From the NCBI GenBank assembly GCA_958296225.1, contig OY282456.1, positions 2,170,001 to 2,234,000 of the forward strand: a stretch of DNA of 64,000 nt, given 5' to 3'. Source of the DNA: an uncultured Dehalococcoidia bacterium. GTDB lineage: Bacteria; Chloroflexota; Dehalococcoidia; Lucifugimonadales; UBA3495. Under the pieces are notes generated by a model. That model was given only the letters and a program-made list of their open reading frames with translations, ran no database searches and had not been told where the DNA came from. Made by a program: the position numbers and the translations under genes. Shown in pieces: positions 49,805 through 58,989 of the stretch (its first letter is position 1; the number at the start of each line of letters is the position of its first letter).

Positions 49805-50674
49805 CTATGCCAGGTCGGAATGGCCAGTGCCGGAGAGTTCGTGCGCCCGGTTGACGAAGGTTTCTACCGCCAGGATGATTTCCTGGCGGAACCGGCTTTT
49901 CTCCAGGTCGTCCATACGGAACGCCGCGCCGCGGTAGCGGTATTGCACCGCGTACCGGGTCAGCCAGTTTGCTGACTGCCGAGGATGGCCGGGGTCTGTG
50001 AATCTGGTATAGTCCAGCAGCAGCTTCAGTTGCGCTGCGGCCAGGGTCAGGGATTCGTCCGGGTCATCAAATATCTTTTCCGCGAATTCTTCAAGGTCGT
50101 GGACGCGCCGGTATTCGATGTCGGCGGCCGACAGCCATCCTTTGAGGGCGTTTTCGACGGCTTGCTGGGCGTGGAACCCGTACATTTCCGGCTCGCCGTC
50201 GGGGTGGATGAACTCCCGTTCGAACGTTCCCAAATGCCGGTAGGTTGCCTGGAGCCGCTCTTTCGTGTCCGGCCAGTTGACGGGGTATTCGTCATCGCAG
50301 GAACTCTGGCCGCCTGGCTTTTCACCGCTCATCACAATGCCGTCTCTGAGGGCTTGCCCGGCCACGTGGTTGCGGGCCCGGCAGGCGTAGTTGAACTGTT
50401 CTCTCTCGATGGTAACGACGTCGATGCCGATTCGTGGCGGGTGCGCCTTGAAGTACGCCTTGACGGCCCGGTTGGCCCGGCCGGCGGCGATGACAGCGTT
50501 GGTGTGGCGGTCGTGGATGACCAGCAAATCTACGTCCGAGTCGGGGCGGTGGTCGCCCCGCGCCCGGGAGCCAAAGAGGATGACGGTGTCCGGCGCGACG
50601 GCCTTTTGCGCCGCCTGGGCTGCCCCCAGGCCGACGGCGTCCGGGGTTCCGGCGTCCGGGGTTGACTTGCTCAT
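49805..50674 (-). CDS. Fused MNT nucleotidyltransferase and HEPN protein
   Basis: The 289-aa protein joins two domains usually encoded separately. Residues of about 15-125 are an MNT nucleotidyltransferase: TVILFGSRARGDHRPDSDVD (GS, D-x-D) and RIGIDVVTIEREQF with the third acid. Residues of about 155-285 are a HEPN domain: FHAQQAVENALKGWLSAADIEYRRVHDLEEFAEK and RYAVQYRYRGAAFR (given in parts). ATG 50674 (MSKSTPD) is chosen over an upstream in-frame Met. The fusion would keep toxin and modifying enzyme equimolar, or may be a DNA/RNA-targeting enzyme; a Rx4-6H ribonuclease motif is not clear. Confidence 0.78.
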   Translation of the reverse strand: MSKSTPDAGTPDAVGLGAAQAAQKAVAPDTVILFGSRARGDHRPDSDVDLLVIHDRHTNAVIAAGRANRAVKAYFKAHPPRIGIDVVTIEREQFNYACRARNHVAGQALRDGIVMSGEKPGGQSSCDDEYPVNWPDTKERLQATYRHLGTFEREFIHPDGEPEMYGFHAQQAVENALKGWLSAADIEYRRVHDLEEFAEKIFDDPDESLTLAAAQLKLLLDYTRFTDPGHPRQSANWLTRYAVQYRYRGAAFRMDDLEKSRFRQEIILAVETFVNRAHELSGTGHSDLA

Positions 50675-50703
50675 GACTTGCCTTGCCAGCGCCGGGCGGC
50701 GAA

Positions 50704-51735
50704 TCACAGTTCGGCAGTCAGCACCCACATCGGCCCTTGCCCAACGTCATAGACTGCCAGCGGCTCCAGCGCGCCGCTATCCTGGGACACCCGGTAGGCG
50801 GCCAGGCGGCCCGACTCCAGGCCGGCGGCGTACAGATAGTTCCCGGAGGGGTCCAGGCTGAAAGCCCGCGGCACGGGCTCCGCAGCCACCCGACCGGCGG
50901 CGGTCAGGCGGCCGTCCGATTCGTCCACGGCGAACCCGGCGATGCTGTTGTGCCCCCGGTTCGGCGCGTACAGAAACCGCCCGGACGGCGTAATCTGGAT
51001 TTGCGAGCACGAGTTCCGCCCGTCGTAATCCTCCGGCAGCGTGGGTACCGTCTGGAACGGCGCGAGGGCGCCGGTGTCCCCGTCAAAACGGTAGGCGGTA
51101 ACGCTGCCGCCCTGTTCGTTTGAGGAATACACCACGTCCCGGTTGGGGTTAAAGCAGATGTGGCGCGGCCCTTCCGGCGCGTTGGGGATGGCCCGGTCGG
51201 GAGAGTTGGCGGTCAGCCGGCCCGATTCCTGGTCAAACCGGAACTGGAAAATGGCGTTCAGCCCCGTATGCGACCCCGCGGCGATGTGCGGAACGAAGGC
51301 ATAGCGGTTGGAGGGGTCGGTCTGCACGTAGTGGGCGCCGATGCCCGTCTCCCGCCACTCGAGGGGCGACTCGTTGAGCACGCCGTCGGCGCCGAAACCG
51401 TGCACCCCAACCCGCGCCTGATAGTAGTAGGCGGAAAGCAGGTAGTTTCCCGTCCGGTCGGTGGACACGTGCACCGGGTCTCCCGCCACATCCACGCTGC
51501 TCAACAGCGTCAGGGCGCCGGCGCCCGGCTCAATGCCGAAACTGGACAGCCCGAAGGCGCCGGCCCGGCGCCGCCCCGCAAAGAGAAAGCGCTTTTGCGG
51601 GTCCACCGCCAGCGGCGCGGGCATCCCCGCCAGGGCGAACCCGGCGCGCCGCTCCAGCCCGCCCGTAGCCGGGTCAATCTCATACTGGTCGATACGGTCT
51701 TCCTGCTGGAGGGATACGTACATATAAACAGCCAC
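50704..51735 (-). CDS. Lactonase family protein (YbhE/6-phosphogluconolactonase-like beta-propeller)
   Basis: The 343-aa beta-propeller has repeated blades with the signature of cycloisomerase-2-type lactonases: IDQYEIDPATGGLERRAGFA, LAVDPQKRFLFAGRRRAGAF, VHVSTDRTGNYLLSAYYYQA, GPRHICFNPNRDVVYSSNEQ, QIQITPSGRFLYAPNRGHNS and AFSLDPSGNYLYAAGLESGR. It starts at GTG 51735 (GGAG upstream). Members hydrolyse sugar lactones; the exact substrate is unknown. It is 29 bp upstream of the fused MNT-HEPN gene on the same strand. Confidence 0.88.
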   Translation of the reverse strand: MAVYMYVSLQQEDRIDQYEIDPATGGLERRAGFALAGMPAPLAVDPQKRFLFAGRRRAGAFGLSSFGIEPGAGALTLLSSVDVAGDPVHVSTDRTGNYLLSAYYYQARVGVHGFGADGVLNESPLEWRETGIGAHYVQTDPSNRYAFVPHIAAGSHTGLNAIFQFRFDQESGRLTANSPDRAIPNAPEGPRHICFNPNRDVVYSSNEQGGSVTAYRFDGDTGALAPFQTVPTLPEDYDGRNSCSQIQITPSGRFLYAPNRGHNSIAGFAVDESDGRLTAAGRVAAEPVPRAFSLDPSGNYLYAAGLESGRLAAYRVSQDSGALEPLAVYDVGQGPMWVLTAEL

Positions 51736-51971
51736 GTCAACAACTCCGCGCCGGGTTCTGTGTCGCACATATTACCACACGCCGGGGCCGGCCGCCGGAT
51801 GCCCGGCGGCAGCGGCAGGGGCAACCCTGGTGGCCGTCCTGCCGGGCACGTCAACCCGCTCCGTTTTACATACCGCCGGCCGGCGGGTATCATACGCACA
51901 CCAATTTTGCCGCCGCCATTGCCGTCCGCTTGAGGCGGGCCGGCAGTTCCGTTATGCCCAAGGAGGCCGTT

Positions 51972-53171
51972 ATGAGAGGAGTAGCCATTGTTTCCCCCGT
52001 TCGCACCGCCGTTGGCAATTTCGGCGGCGCCCTGCGCGACGTGCCCGCCGCCGAGCTGGCATCCACCGTCATCCAGGCCGCGCTGGAACGCAGCGGCGTG
52101 GACCCGGCCCGGGTTGACGATGTGATTCTCGGCCACGGCTACCCGTCGGGCGAAAACCCGGCCATCGGACGCCTGGCCGGCCTGAAAGCGGGGCTGCCCA
52201 TTGAAGTGCCCGGCTACCAGCTGGACCGCCGCTGCTCCTCCGGCTTGCAGGCCATCCTGAACGCCTGTATGTTGATTCAGACCGACAACGCCGACGTGGT
52301 AATCGCCGGCGGCGCGGAGAGCATGAGCGGCGCCGAGTTTTACAGCAACGAATCCCGTTGGGGCGCCCGCTTCGGCTCCGTCACCTTTCACGACCGGCTG
52401 GCCCGCGCCCGCGTTACCATCGCCCCCGATGAGCGCTTCGGCCCCATCCCCGGCGGCATGGTGGAGACTGCCGAAAATCTGGCCCGCGAGTACGAAATCC
52501 CCCGCGCCGAGCAGGACGAATACGCCCTGCGCAGTCATCAAAGGGCCATCGCGGCCCGCGATTCCGGCAAGTTCAACGATGAAATCGTGCCCGTGAGCAT
52601 CCCCCAACGGCGCGGCGACCCCAAGATTTTCGACGCCGACGAAGGCCCCCGCGCCGACACTACTATGGAAGTGCTGGGCCGCCTGCGCCCGGTGATGCGC
52701 GACGGCTGCGTAACCGCCGGCAACGCCAGCAGCCAGAACGACGCCGCATCCGTCTGCCTCGTCGTTGCCGAGGACAAGCTGGCGGAGCTGGGGCTGACCC
52801 CGATGGCGTACCTGCGCGGCTGGGCCGTCACCGGCTGCCATCCGGCCACCATGGGCATCGGCCCCGTCGCGGCGGTCAACAAAGTAATGGGCAAGATTGG
52901 CATGACCCTGGGCGATATGGACATCATCGAGCTGAACGAAGCCTTCGCCGCCCAGGTGCTGGCCGTGCTGCGGGAGTGGCAGCTGCCTAATGAGGACAAC
53001 CTGAACGTCAACGGCTCCGGCATCTCCCTGGGCCACCCCATCGCCGCCACCGGCGCCCGCATTCTGACCACCATGCTCCACGAAATGGAGCGGCAGGACG
53101 CCCAATGGGGCCTGGAAACCATGTGCGTCGGCGGCGGTCAGGGCGTGGCCGCGGTGTTCGAGCGGCGGTAG
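51972..53171 (+). CDS. Thiolase family protein (acetyl-CoA acyltransferase)
   Basis: The 399-aa thiolase has catalytic C88 in LDRRCSSGLQAILNACMLI. The second catalytic residues are in NEAFAAQVLAV and GHPIAATGARI (His), and CVGGGQGVAAVFE has the terminal Cys loop. AIVSPVRTAVGNFGGALRDV is the canonical N-terminus. It would cleave 3-ketoacyl-CoA or condense acetyl-CoA units. A strong AGGAGG site decides ATG 51972. Near CoA-transferases and SDRs it fits an acyl-CoA degradation setting, though the substrate is open. Confidence 0.95.
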   Translation: MRGVAIVSPVRTAVGNFGGALRDVPAAELASTVIQAALERSGVDPARVDDVILGHGYPSGENPAIGRLAGLKAGLPIEVPGYQLDRRCSSGLQAILNACMLIQTDNADVVIAGGAESMSGAEFYSNESRWGARFGSVTFHDRLARARVTIAPDERFGPIPGGMVETAENLAREYEIPRAEQDEYALRSHQRAIAARDSGKFNDEIVPVSIPQRRGDPKIFDADEGPRADTTMEVLGRLRPVMRDGCVTAGNASSQNDAASVCLVVAEDKLAELGLTPMAYLRGWAVTGCHPATMGIGPVAAVNKVMGKIGMTLGDMDIIELNEAFAAQVLAVLREWQLPNEDNLNVNGSGISLGHPIAATGARILTTMLHEMERQDAQWGLETMCVGGGQGVAAVFERR

Positions 53172-53210
53172 GGCAACCGCCCGGCATCCTTTAACCTAAC
53201 TGCGAGGTCG

Positions 53211-54020
53211 ATGATGGTATCCCGGAATATCGCCACATCCCCACCGGGCGGCCGGCGCGCGCCGTCCAAGCCTCCGCTGCCCAGCCCGCCCAAAAAGCCC
53301 GATCTGAAGCAATACAACCACTACAACCGCGCCGCCATCGGCAATACCCTCTACCGCCACTTTATCGCCATCCGCGCGGACGTTCTGGTCAGCGGCGAAG
53401 GCTATCTGTGCTTTGAGCGCAGCCGGATACGCTCCGGCTGGCTGGAGCCCGACCTGGTAATCGCCTTCGGCGTTGACCCCGATGCCATCGAGGATAACAA
53501 CGGCTACGAAATTGACGACGTGGGCAAGTCCCCGGAGTTCGTGCTGGAAGTGGCCTCAATACACACCGGGCGGCGGGATTACACCGTCAAGCGCGACGGC
53601 TACGCCGGCTTTGGCGTCGGCGAATACTGGCGCTTTGACTACACCGGCGGCCAATATCACGATGCGCCGCTGGCCGGCGACCTGCTGGTTGACGGGCAGT
53701 ATGCGCCAATCCCGCTGGCCGATGACCGCCCCGGCAAAATGTTCGGGATGCTGTCGGGATACAGCGCGGCGCTGGACCTGTACCTCTGCTGGGACAACCG
53801 CAAGCTGCGCTTTTACGACCCCAAGACCGACGATTTTCTCAAAAGCCCGGAAGAGCTGGCGGCGGAATTGAGCACCGTCCAAGCCCAACGGGATGCTGCC
53901 AAAGCCCAACGGGACGCCGCCAGAGCTAAACGGGACGCAGCCCAAGCCGAGCGGGATGCCGCCAATGAGCGGATTCGGCAGCTCGAGGAACGGCTGCGGG
54001 ACAGTCAACCGGGTACCTGA
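53211..54020 (+). CDS. Uma2 family putative endonuclease with C-terminal coiled coil
   Basis: The 269-aa protein has a proline-rich N-terminal tail, then a Uma2 core: RIRSGWLEPDLVIAFGVDPD (the PD strand), KSPEFVLEVASIHTGRRDYT (VLEV) and KRDGYAGFGVGEYWRFDYTG. The C-terminal 50 residues are a heptad array, with QRDAAKAQRDAARA repeats in the style KAQRDAA. The coiled coil could mediate oligomerisation. It lies 39 bp downstream of the thiolase gene. ATG 53211 or 53214 are both possible. Confidence 0.8.
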   Translation: MMVSRNIATSPPGGRRAPSKPPLPSPPKKPDLKQYNHYNRAAIGNTLYRHFIAIRADVLVSGEGYLCFERSRIRSGWLEPDLVIAFGVDPDAIEDNNGYEIDDVGKSPEFVLEVASIHTGRRDYTVKRDGYAGFGVGEYWRFDYTGGQYHDAPLAGDLLVDGQYAPIPLADDRPGKMFGMLSGYSAALDLYLCWDNRKLRFYDPKTDDFLKSPEELAAELSTVQAQRDAAKAQRDAARAKRDAAQAERDAANERIRQLEERLRDSQPGT

Positions 54021-54118
54021 TGGCAGCCACCCACCTGCCGCGAAATCATCGCCCAAGCCGGCCGACCGCATTCGCAGCGCGCCGGTGAATCCATCGCCCA
54101 AAGGGAGAAACTGTCATT

Positions 54119-55714
54119 ATGGGTAATCAACGCGATGTAGCAGATGTTCTCGTTATCGGAGCCGGGGCTTCCGGCGGCGCTTTCACCTGGAGCCTGACCC
54201 AGGCCGGCGTCAAGGTGGTCTGCCTGGAGCAGGGCGGCTGGGTTCCGCAAAATGCCTTTCCGGTGAGCGAACCGCAGGCGCAGCTGCACTGGCAGACGGA
54301 CTTTCATCCCAACCCCAACTTCCGGGGGCTGCCGGAGGATTATCCGGTCAACGAGGACGACACGCCCATCGCGCCCTATATGTATAACGCCGTGGGCGGC
54401 AGCACCATCCATTGGGGTTCCCACTTCCCCCGGTTCCATCCGTCGGACTTCCGCCTCCGGTCTCTGGACGGCGTGGCCGATGACTGGCCTATGGACTACT
54501 TCGAGCTGGAACCCTACTATGACCAGAACGACCTGATGCACGGCGTCAGCGGACTGCGGGGCGACCCTGCCTATCCGCCCAAGCCGGTGCGGCCTACGCC
54601 GCCGCTGCCCATCGGACGGGGCGGCGAGCTGCTGGCCCAGGCGTACAACCAGCTGGGCTGGCACTGGTGGTCGTCGGATAACGCCGTCAACTCCACGGTG
54701 TACGACGGCCGGCCGGCCGACGTGGGCGAGTACCTGCGCTCGCCCTCCGGCAGCGACATCATTTTCTGGCCCCGCGCCCTCAAACAGGGGGCCCGCCTCA
54801 TCACCCACGCCCGCGTCCGCGAGATTCTGGTGGACGAGTCCGGGCGCGCCGCCGGCGCCGCCTACTATGACCGCCACGGGAACTTGCAGGCCCAATACGC
54901 CAGAGTCGTCGTGCTGGCGTGCAACGGCATCGGCACCTCCCGGCTGCTGCTGAACTCGCAAAGCGCGCTGTTCCCCGACGGCCTGGCCAACGGCAGCGGG
55001 CAGGTGGGCCGCAACCTGATGCACCACCCTTGCGGCTACGTCCTGGGGCTGTTTGACGAGGATTTGGGGCCGGACGACGGGCCGCGCGGTTCCGCAATGT
55101 TGAGCCAGGAGTTTTACGAAACCGACCTGCGCCGGGGGTTCGTGCGCGGCTACGATATGCAGATTTCCAACGTGGGCGGCGCGCCCCTGCAAATCGCGCT
55201 GGGCGGCCTGGTCGGCGAGACGGTGGCCTGGGGCGAGGGACACCACCGCGATTTCGCCGAACGGTTCCGCCACCAGATGGGCATTGTCATTATGTCGGAG
55301 GACTTGCCCGAGGAGCGCAACCGCGTAACCCTCGACCCCACGCTCACCGACAGCGACGGCATCCCCGCGCCCAAGATTGACTACGCCGTGAGCGACAACA
55401 CCTGGGCCATTCTGGACCACGGCATCGCCCGCGCCACCGAGGTTCTGGAGGCCGCCGGCGCCAGGCGGATTGTCGCCTCGCGGCTGCGGCGCAACGCCGG
55501 CTGGCATCTGCTGGGCACCGCCCGCATGGGCGCCGACCCCGATACGTCGGTGGTTGACCGCTGGGGCCGCGCCCACGACGTGCCCAACCTGTTCATCATC
55601 GACGGCAGCATCTTCACCACCGGCGCCTGCATCAACCCCACCACTACCATCCAGGCGCTGGCCCTGCGCACCGCCGACTACCTGAAAGGCGAAGGCGCCT
55701 CGGCCATCGCCTAG
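54119..55714 (+). CDS. GMC-family flavin oxidoreductase
   Basis: This 531-aa GMC oxidoreductase has the FAD-binding motif VLVIGAGASGGAFTWSL (GxGxxG at residues 14-19). GGSTIHWGSHFPRFHPSDF follows, and NRVTLDPTLTDSDGIPAPKI, WHLLGTARMGADPDTSVVDR and FIIDGSIFTTGACINPTTTI are the C-terminal substrate/FAD blocks. The HLLGTARMG His and the last-block Asn positions are those of GMC enzymes. It oxidises an alcohol or sugar-like substrate, using either O2 or another acceptor. GGGAG precedes the ATG by 10 nt. Confidence 0.93.
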   Translation: MGNQRDVADVLVIGAGASGGAFTWSLTQAGVKVVCLEQGGWVPQNAFPVSEPQAQLHWQTDFHPNPNFRGLPEDYPVNEDDTPIAPYMYNAVGGSTIHWGSHFPRFHPSDFRLRSLDGVADDWPMDYFELEPYYDQNDLMHGVSGLRGDPAYPPKPVRPTPPLPIGRGGELLAQAYNQLGWHWWSSDNAVNSTVYDGRPADVGEYLRSPSGSDIIFWPRALKQGARLITHARVREILVDESGRAAGAAYYDRHGNLQAQYARVVVLACNGIGTSRLLLNSQSALFPDGLANGSGQVGRNLMHHPCGYVLGLFDEDLGPDDGPRGSAMLSQEFYETDLRRGFVRGYDMQISNVGGAPLQIALGGLVGETVAWGEGHHRDFAERFRHQMGIVIMSEDLPEERNRVTLDPTLTDSDGIPAPKIDYAVSDNTWAILDHGIARATEVLEAAGARRIVASRLRRNAGWHLLGTARMGADPDTSVVDRWGRAHDVPNLFIIDGSIFTTGACINPTTTIQALALRTADYLKGEGASAIA

Positions 55715-55741
55715 CCACACACTGCGCCTACCGGAGCAATT

Positions 55742-56119
55742 ATGCCCAAGATTGTGCACTTTGAGCTGCCCTTTGACGACGCCGAAAGGGCCAACCGCTT
55801 CTATGCCGACGTGTTCGGCTGGCAGTCCCGCAAGTGGGACGGGCCGGAGGAATACTACCTGCAACAAACCGGCCCCGATGACGAACCCTACGGCATCGCC
55901 GGCGCCCTCATCGCGCGGGAGTCGGCGATAAATAGCGGCGGCACGCTGGTGGTCATCGGCGTGGACGACCTGGACGCCTACGCCGCCAAAGTAACCGCCG
56001 CCGGCTGCGAAATCGTTACGCCCCGGACGCCCGTTCCCGGCGTCGGCTGGTTCGTCAACTTCCGCGATACCGAGGGCAACGTGGTCGGAATGTTCCAGGA
56101 CGACCACACTGCTGCCTGA
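55742..56119 (+). CDS. VOC superfamily (glyoxalase/bleomycin-resistance fold) protein
   Basis: The 125-aa VOC protein has HFELPFDDAERANRFYADVF with conserved E/H-like ligands near the start, VFGWQSRKWDGPEEYYLQQT, LVVIGVDDLDAYAAKVTAAG and the C-terminal GVGWFVNFRDTEGNVVGMFQ. It is the length and order of small glyoxalase-like proteins acting on diverse metabolites. GGAG precedes the ATG by 4 nt. It is part of a run after the GMC gene; the next gene (MntA) begins one base after its stop. Confidence 0.88.
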   Translation: MPKIVHFELPFDDAERANRFYADVFGWQSRKWDGPEEYYLQQTGPDDEPYGIAGALIARESAINSGGTLVVIGVDDLDAYAAKVTAAGCEIVTPRTPVPGVGWFVNFRDTEGNVVGMFQDDHTAA

Positions 56120-56120
56120 G

Positions 56121-56420
56121 ATGGCCGCGCGAATTGACATTCCGCGAGACCGCATCTCCGAGTTCTGCCGGCGTAATCACATCCAACGCCTGGCCCTCTT
56201 CGGCTCGGTCATCCGGGATGACTTCACGGCGGCCAGCGACGTGGACGTGCTGGTGGAGTTTGAGCCGGGCTACGCGGCGGGGTTTGAGTTCTTCCGGATG
56301 CGGCGGGATTTGACGGGAATGTTGGCCAGAGAGGTAGATTTGCATACGGCGGCGTCTTTGAGTCCATACTTCCGCCAGGAAGTGCTGGACGAAGCGGAGG
56401 ATATTTATGTCGCGCCGTGA
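56121..56420 (+). CDS. mntA: MntA-type minimal nucleotidyltransferase antitoxin
   Basis: The 99-aa protein is an MNT antitoxin with motif LALFGSVIRDDFTAASDVDV (G28-S29, then D40-x-D42, a GSx10DxD pattern) and REVDLHTAASL bearing the third acid. In HepT-MntA modules it AMPylates or otherwise silences the toxin. Its 3' end overlaps hepT by 14 bp. The ATG begins one base after the VOC gene stop, so translation may be coupled to it. Confidence 0.9.
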   Translation: MAARIDIPRDRISEFCRRNHIQRLALFGSVIRDDFTAASDVDVLVEFEPGYAAGFEFFRMRRDLTGMLAREVDLHTAASLSPYFRQEVLDEAEDIYVAP

Positions 56421-56775
56421 CCCTATGGTCGCCGTCCAGCAAATGCGGGACCACGGGAAAGAAGCAATGGAACTGTCGCAAGGCCGCCGCCGGGTGGATT
56501 TGGACCTGGACCGGATGTTTGAATTGGCGCTGGTCAGGCTGATGGAGGTTTTAGGCGAAGCGGCCCGACGTGTTCCCAACGAATTTCGCCAATGCTACCC
56601 TCACATCCCATGGCAAGATACGACCGACTTGCGCAACGTGCTGATACACGACTATGACACAGTGGATTTTGACGAGTTGTGGCGAATCATCCAGGTTCAC
56701 CTGCCCCCGTTAGTATCGCAACTGCAAGCCATTATTGACGAAAATTTGCCCGCCGGGCAGCCAACAGGAGCGTAA
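56407..56775 (+). CDS. hepT: HepT-type HEPN ribonuclease toxin (DUF86)
   Basis: The 122-aa HEPN toxin has the catalytic Rx4HxY motif: R76-N-V-L-I-H81-D-Y83 (DLRNVLIHDYDTVD). FELALVRLMEVLGEAARRVP and IPWQDTTDLR are the DUF86 helices. It should cleave RNA when not modified by its partner. It overlaps mntA by 14 bp. This is the third HEPN/MNT module of the window and the only one of the classic HepT-MntA arrangement. Confidence 0.9.
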   Translation: MSRRDPMVAVQQMRDHGKEAMELSQGRRRVDLDLDRMFELALVRLMEVLGEAARRVPNEFRQCYPHIPWQDTTDLRNVLIHDYDTVDFDELWRIIQVHLPPLVSQLQAIIDENLPAGQPTGA

Positions 56776-56779
56776 AATT

Positions 56780-57556
56780 ATGGGCCGAGTTGACGGCAAG
56801 GTAGTCCTGATTAGCGGCGGCGCGCGCGGTATGGGCGCCGAGGAGGTGGGCCTGTTTGCCCGCGAGGGCGCGCAGGTCGTGTTCGGCGACGTTCGGGACG
56901 ACCTGGGGCGGCAGGTTGCAGCCGATTATCAGGCCGCCGGCCTGGACTGCACCTATGCCCATCTGGACGTTACCAGCGAAGCCGACTGGCAGGCCGTCGT
57001 CGCCCTGGCCGAGGAACGCTACGGCAAGCTGGACGCACTGGTGAACAACGCCGGCATCAGCATCTCCGCCGGCGGCGGCGCGCGCCACATCCCGCTAGAG
57101 GACACCGGCGCCGCCGACTGGGACCGGGTGATGGACGTCAATGCCAAAGGCGTATTCCTGGGTACCAAAACGGCCATTCCGGCCCTGCGACGGGCTGGCG
57201 GCGGTTCCATCGTCAACATCTCATCCATCGCCGGTTTGTCGGGAGCCTGGTCGCGGTCGCACCCCTACAACGCATCCAAAGGGGCGGTGCGCCTGTTCAC
57301 CAAAGCCACCGCCATCCAGTACGCCCGCGCGGGCATCCGCTGCAACTCGGTGCATCCCGGCCCCATTATAACCCCCATGAGCGCGGCCACCTATGACGAC
57401 CCCGAAGTGGCCGCCCAACGGCTGGCGCTGGTGCCGCTGGGCCGGCGCGCCCATCCCATTGAAGTAGCCTACGGCGTGCTGTACCTGGCATCCGACGAAG
57501 CGTCCTTTGTTACCGGGGCGGAACTGGTCATTGATGGCGGGTGCCTGGCGCAGTAG
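56780..57556 (+). CDS. Short-chain dehydrogenase/reductase
   Basis: The 258-aa SDR has VVLISGGARGMGAEEVGLFA (TGxxxGxG-like with S-G-G), NNAGISISAGG, SSIAGLSGAW with the catalytic Ser, Y-x3-K in HPYNASKGAVRLF, and NSVHPGPIITPM, then VTGAELVIDGG. It is close to 3-alpha/3-oxoacyl-type alcohol dehydrogenases. An AGGAGC site before the ATG and SDR length support the start at 56780. It is four bases downstream of hepT. Confidence 0.92.
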   Translation: MGRVDGKVVLISGGARGMGAEEVGLFAREGAQVVFGDVRDDLGRQVAADYQAAGLDCTYAHLDVTSEADWQAVVALAEERYGKLDALVNNAGISISAGGGARHIPLEDTGAADWDRVMDVNAKGVFLGTKTAIPALRRAGGGSIVNISSIAGLSGAWSRSHPYNASKGAVRLFTKATAIQYARAGIRCNSVHPGPIITPMSAATYDDPEVAAQRLALVPLGRRAHPIEVAYGVLYLASDEASFVTGAELVIDGGCLAQ

Positions 57557-57609
57557 GATAACCGCAACTTAAACCTAATCAACCCACACATCCGCAAAGG
57601 AGAGGCATT

Positions 57610-58557
57610 ATGCCCGAAGTTTATGGCGAAGGCGATTTCCAGTACCACTTTGTCGCCGACTGGCTCAAGCTGCCCGACGGAATGCGCCTGCTGGAGTGTC
57701 CCGGCGTGGCCGTGGACGGCGACGACCGGGTGTTCATCCTGACCCGCGGCGAGCATCCCATTGTGGTCTTTGACAAGGACGGCAACTTTGAGCGGTCTTT
57801 CGGACAGGGCCATTTCAGCGAAAACCGCACCCACGGCCTCTATTACAGCTCCGCCGACGATACGCTGCTGGCCGCCGACGACGGCATCCACACCATCCAG
57901 AAGTTCAGCGTCACCGGCGAAAAGCTGATGGAAATCGGCGAAAAGAACCACCCGTCGCCCCGCTGGAGCGGCCAGCCCTTCAACCGGCCCACCTCGGCGG
58001 CCATCCGTCCCAGCAACGGCGACATCTACATCTCCGACGGCTACGGCAACTCGCGCATCCACGTGTACAGCCCGGAGGGGCAGTACAAGTTCTCCTGGGG
58101 CGAGCCGGGCATTGACGCCGGCCAGTTCATCCGCCCCCACAACATCGCCTTTGACGAGGACGAACGGGTTTATGTCGTTGACCGGGAATGCCACCGCATC
58201 CAGCTGTTCGACACCGACGGCAACTTCCTGGAAATGTGGAGCAACATTCACCGTCCCGACTCTATGGTGTACTGGCAGGGCCACATCTACGTAGGCGAGC
58301 TGAACGGCATGGGCGGCGTGGACGACGCGCCGGGCCTGGGCCACCGGGTTACCATCTACGACCGGGACGGCAACCGGGTCTGTATGTTTGGCGCCCCCGA
58401 AGAAGGCGAAGGCCCCGGCCAGTTCATCGCGCCCCACGGCATCGCCGTGGACAGCACGGGCGCCGTGTACGTCGCCGAAGTGTCCTACACCATCCGCGGC
58501 AGCCATATGGACCCGCCGCAGGAGTTGCGCAGCTTCTCCAAGTACGCGCGGGCGTAA
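57610..58557 (+). CDS. NHL-repeat beta-propeller (peptidylglycine alpha-amidating lyase-like)
   Basis: The 315-aa protein is an NHL-repeat propeller: GVAVDGDDRVFILTRGEHPI, SAAIRPSNGDIYISDGYGNS, PHNIAFDEDERVYVVDRECH and PHGIAVDSTGAVYVAEVSYT. The pattern resembles PAL-type lyases and general 6-bladed propellers; metal ligands of true PAL are not clearly complete. No secretion signal is seen. AAAGGAGAGG precedes the ATG. The function is unassigned but the fold is clear. Confidence 0.85.
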   Translation: MPEVYGEGDFQYHFVADWLKLPDGMRLLECPGVAVDGDDRVFILTRGEHPIVVFDKDGNFERSFGQGHFSENRTHGLYYSSADDTLLAADDGIHTIQKFSVTGEKLMEIGEKNHPSPRWSGQPFNRPTSAAIRPSNGDIYISDGYGNSRIHVYSPEGQYKFSWGEPGIDAGQFIRPHNIAFDEDERVYVVDRECHRIQLFDTDGNFLEMWSNIHRPDSMVYWQGHIYVGELNGMGGVDDAPGLGHRVTIYDRDGNRVCMFGAPEEGEGPGQFIAPHGIAVDSTGAVYVAEVSYTIRGSHMDPPQELRSFSKYARA

Positions 58558-58595
58558 GCGCAACCGCGCAACCGATCTGCGCCGCTGCTGCCCGT

Positions 58596-58617
58596 CCCCG
58601 CCTTCATTGGGGCGGGG
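58596..58617. terminator. Hairpin after the NHL gene
   Basis: CCCCGCC and GGCGGGG form a 7-bp stem with an 8-nt loop (TTCATTGG) about 40 bp after the NHL stop. It may end transcription; there is no strong U-tract. Confidence 0.4.
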
Positions 58618-58782
58618 GCGGCGGCGCAAATCCGTCAATTATGGAAGCGGAGGCCATCCGGGCGGGGTCTGACGCGCGCCGTCCGGACCCCGCCCTATCC
58701 CGCCGGAACGCGCGCTGCGAACAGCACGGCCAGCCCTGCGGAAGTGCTAAACTGGCTGCAACCCGGCAACGGCAGGTGTGCA

Positions 58783-58989
58783 ATGGCAGAAGAACAGACA
58801 GACTTGAATGTGACCGATGAGGAAGCAATGGCTATCGCTAACGATATCCTGGAGCGGCTGGAGCAGGCCGGCCCGGAGGTAAAACTGGCTGTGGTTCGCA
58901 TACTTCGGGATGAAGGGGACTTCGCCGACTATCTGGCCCGGCAGCGCGCCGCCGGCAAAACGGATGAGGAAATTTACCATGGCTACTAG
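58783..58989 (+). CDS. Small hypothetical acidic protein (68 aa), first of a pair
   Basis: A 68-residue protein, MAEEQTDLNVTDEEAMAIAN, with LERLEQAGPEVKLAVVRILR and DYLARQRAAGKTDEEIYHGY. It is helical and acidic. Its last codons overlap the next gene by 11 bp. A DNA-binding or antitoxin role would fit such a partner, but no motif shows it. Start chosen at the Met after GTGCAATG; a longer in-frame reading has no support. Confidence 0.5.
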   Translation: MAEEQTDLNVTDEEAMAIANDILERLEQAGPEVKLAVVRILRDEGDFADYLARQRAAGKTDEEIYHGY

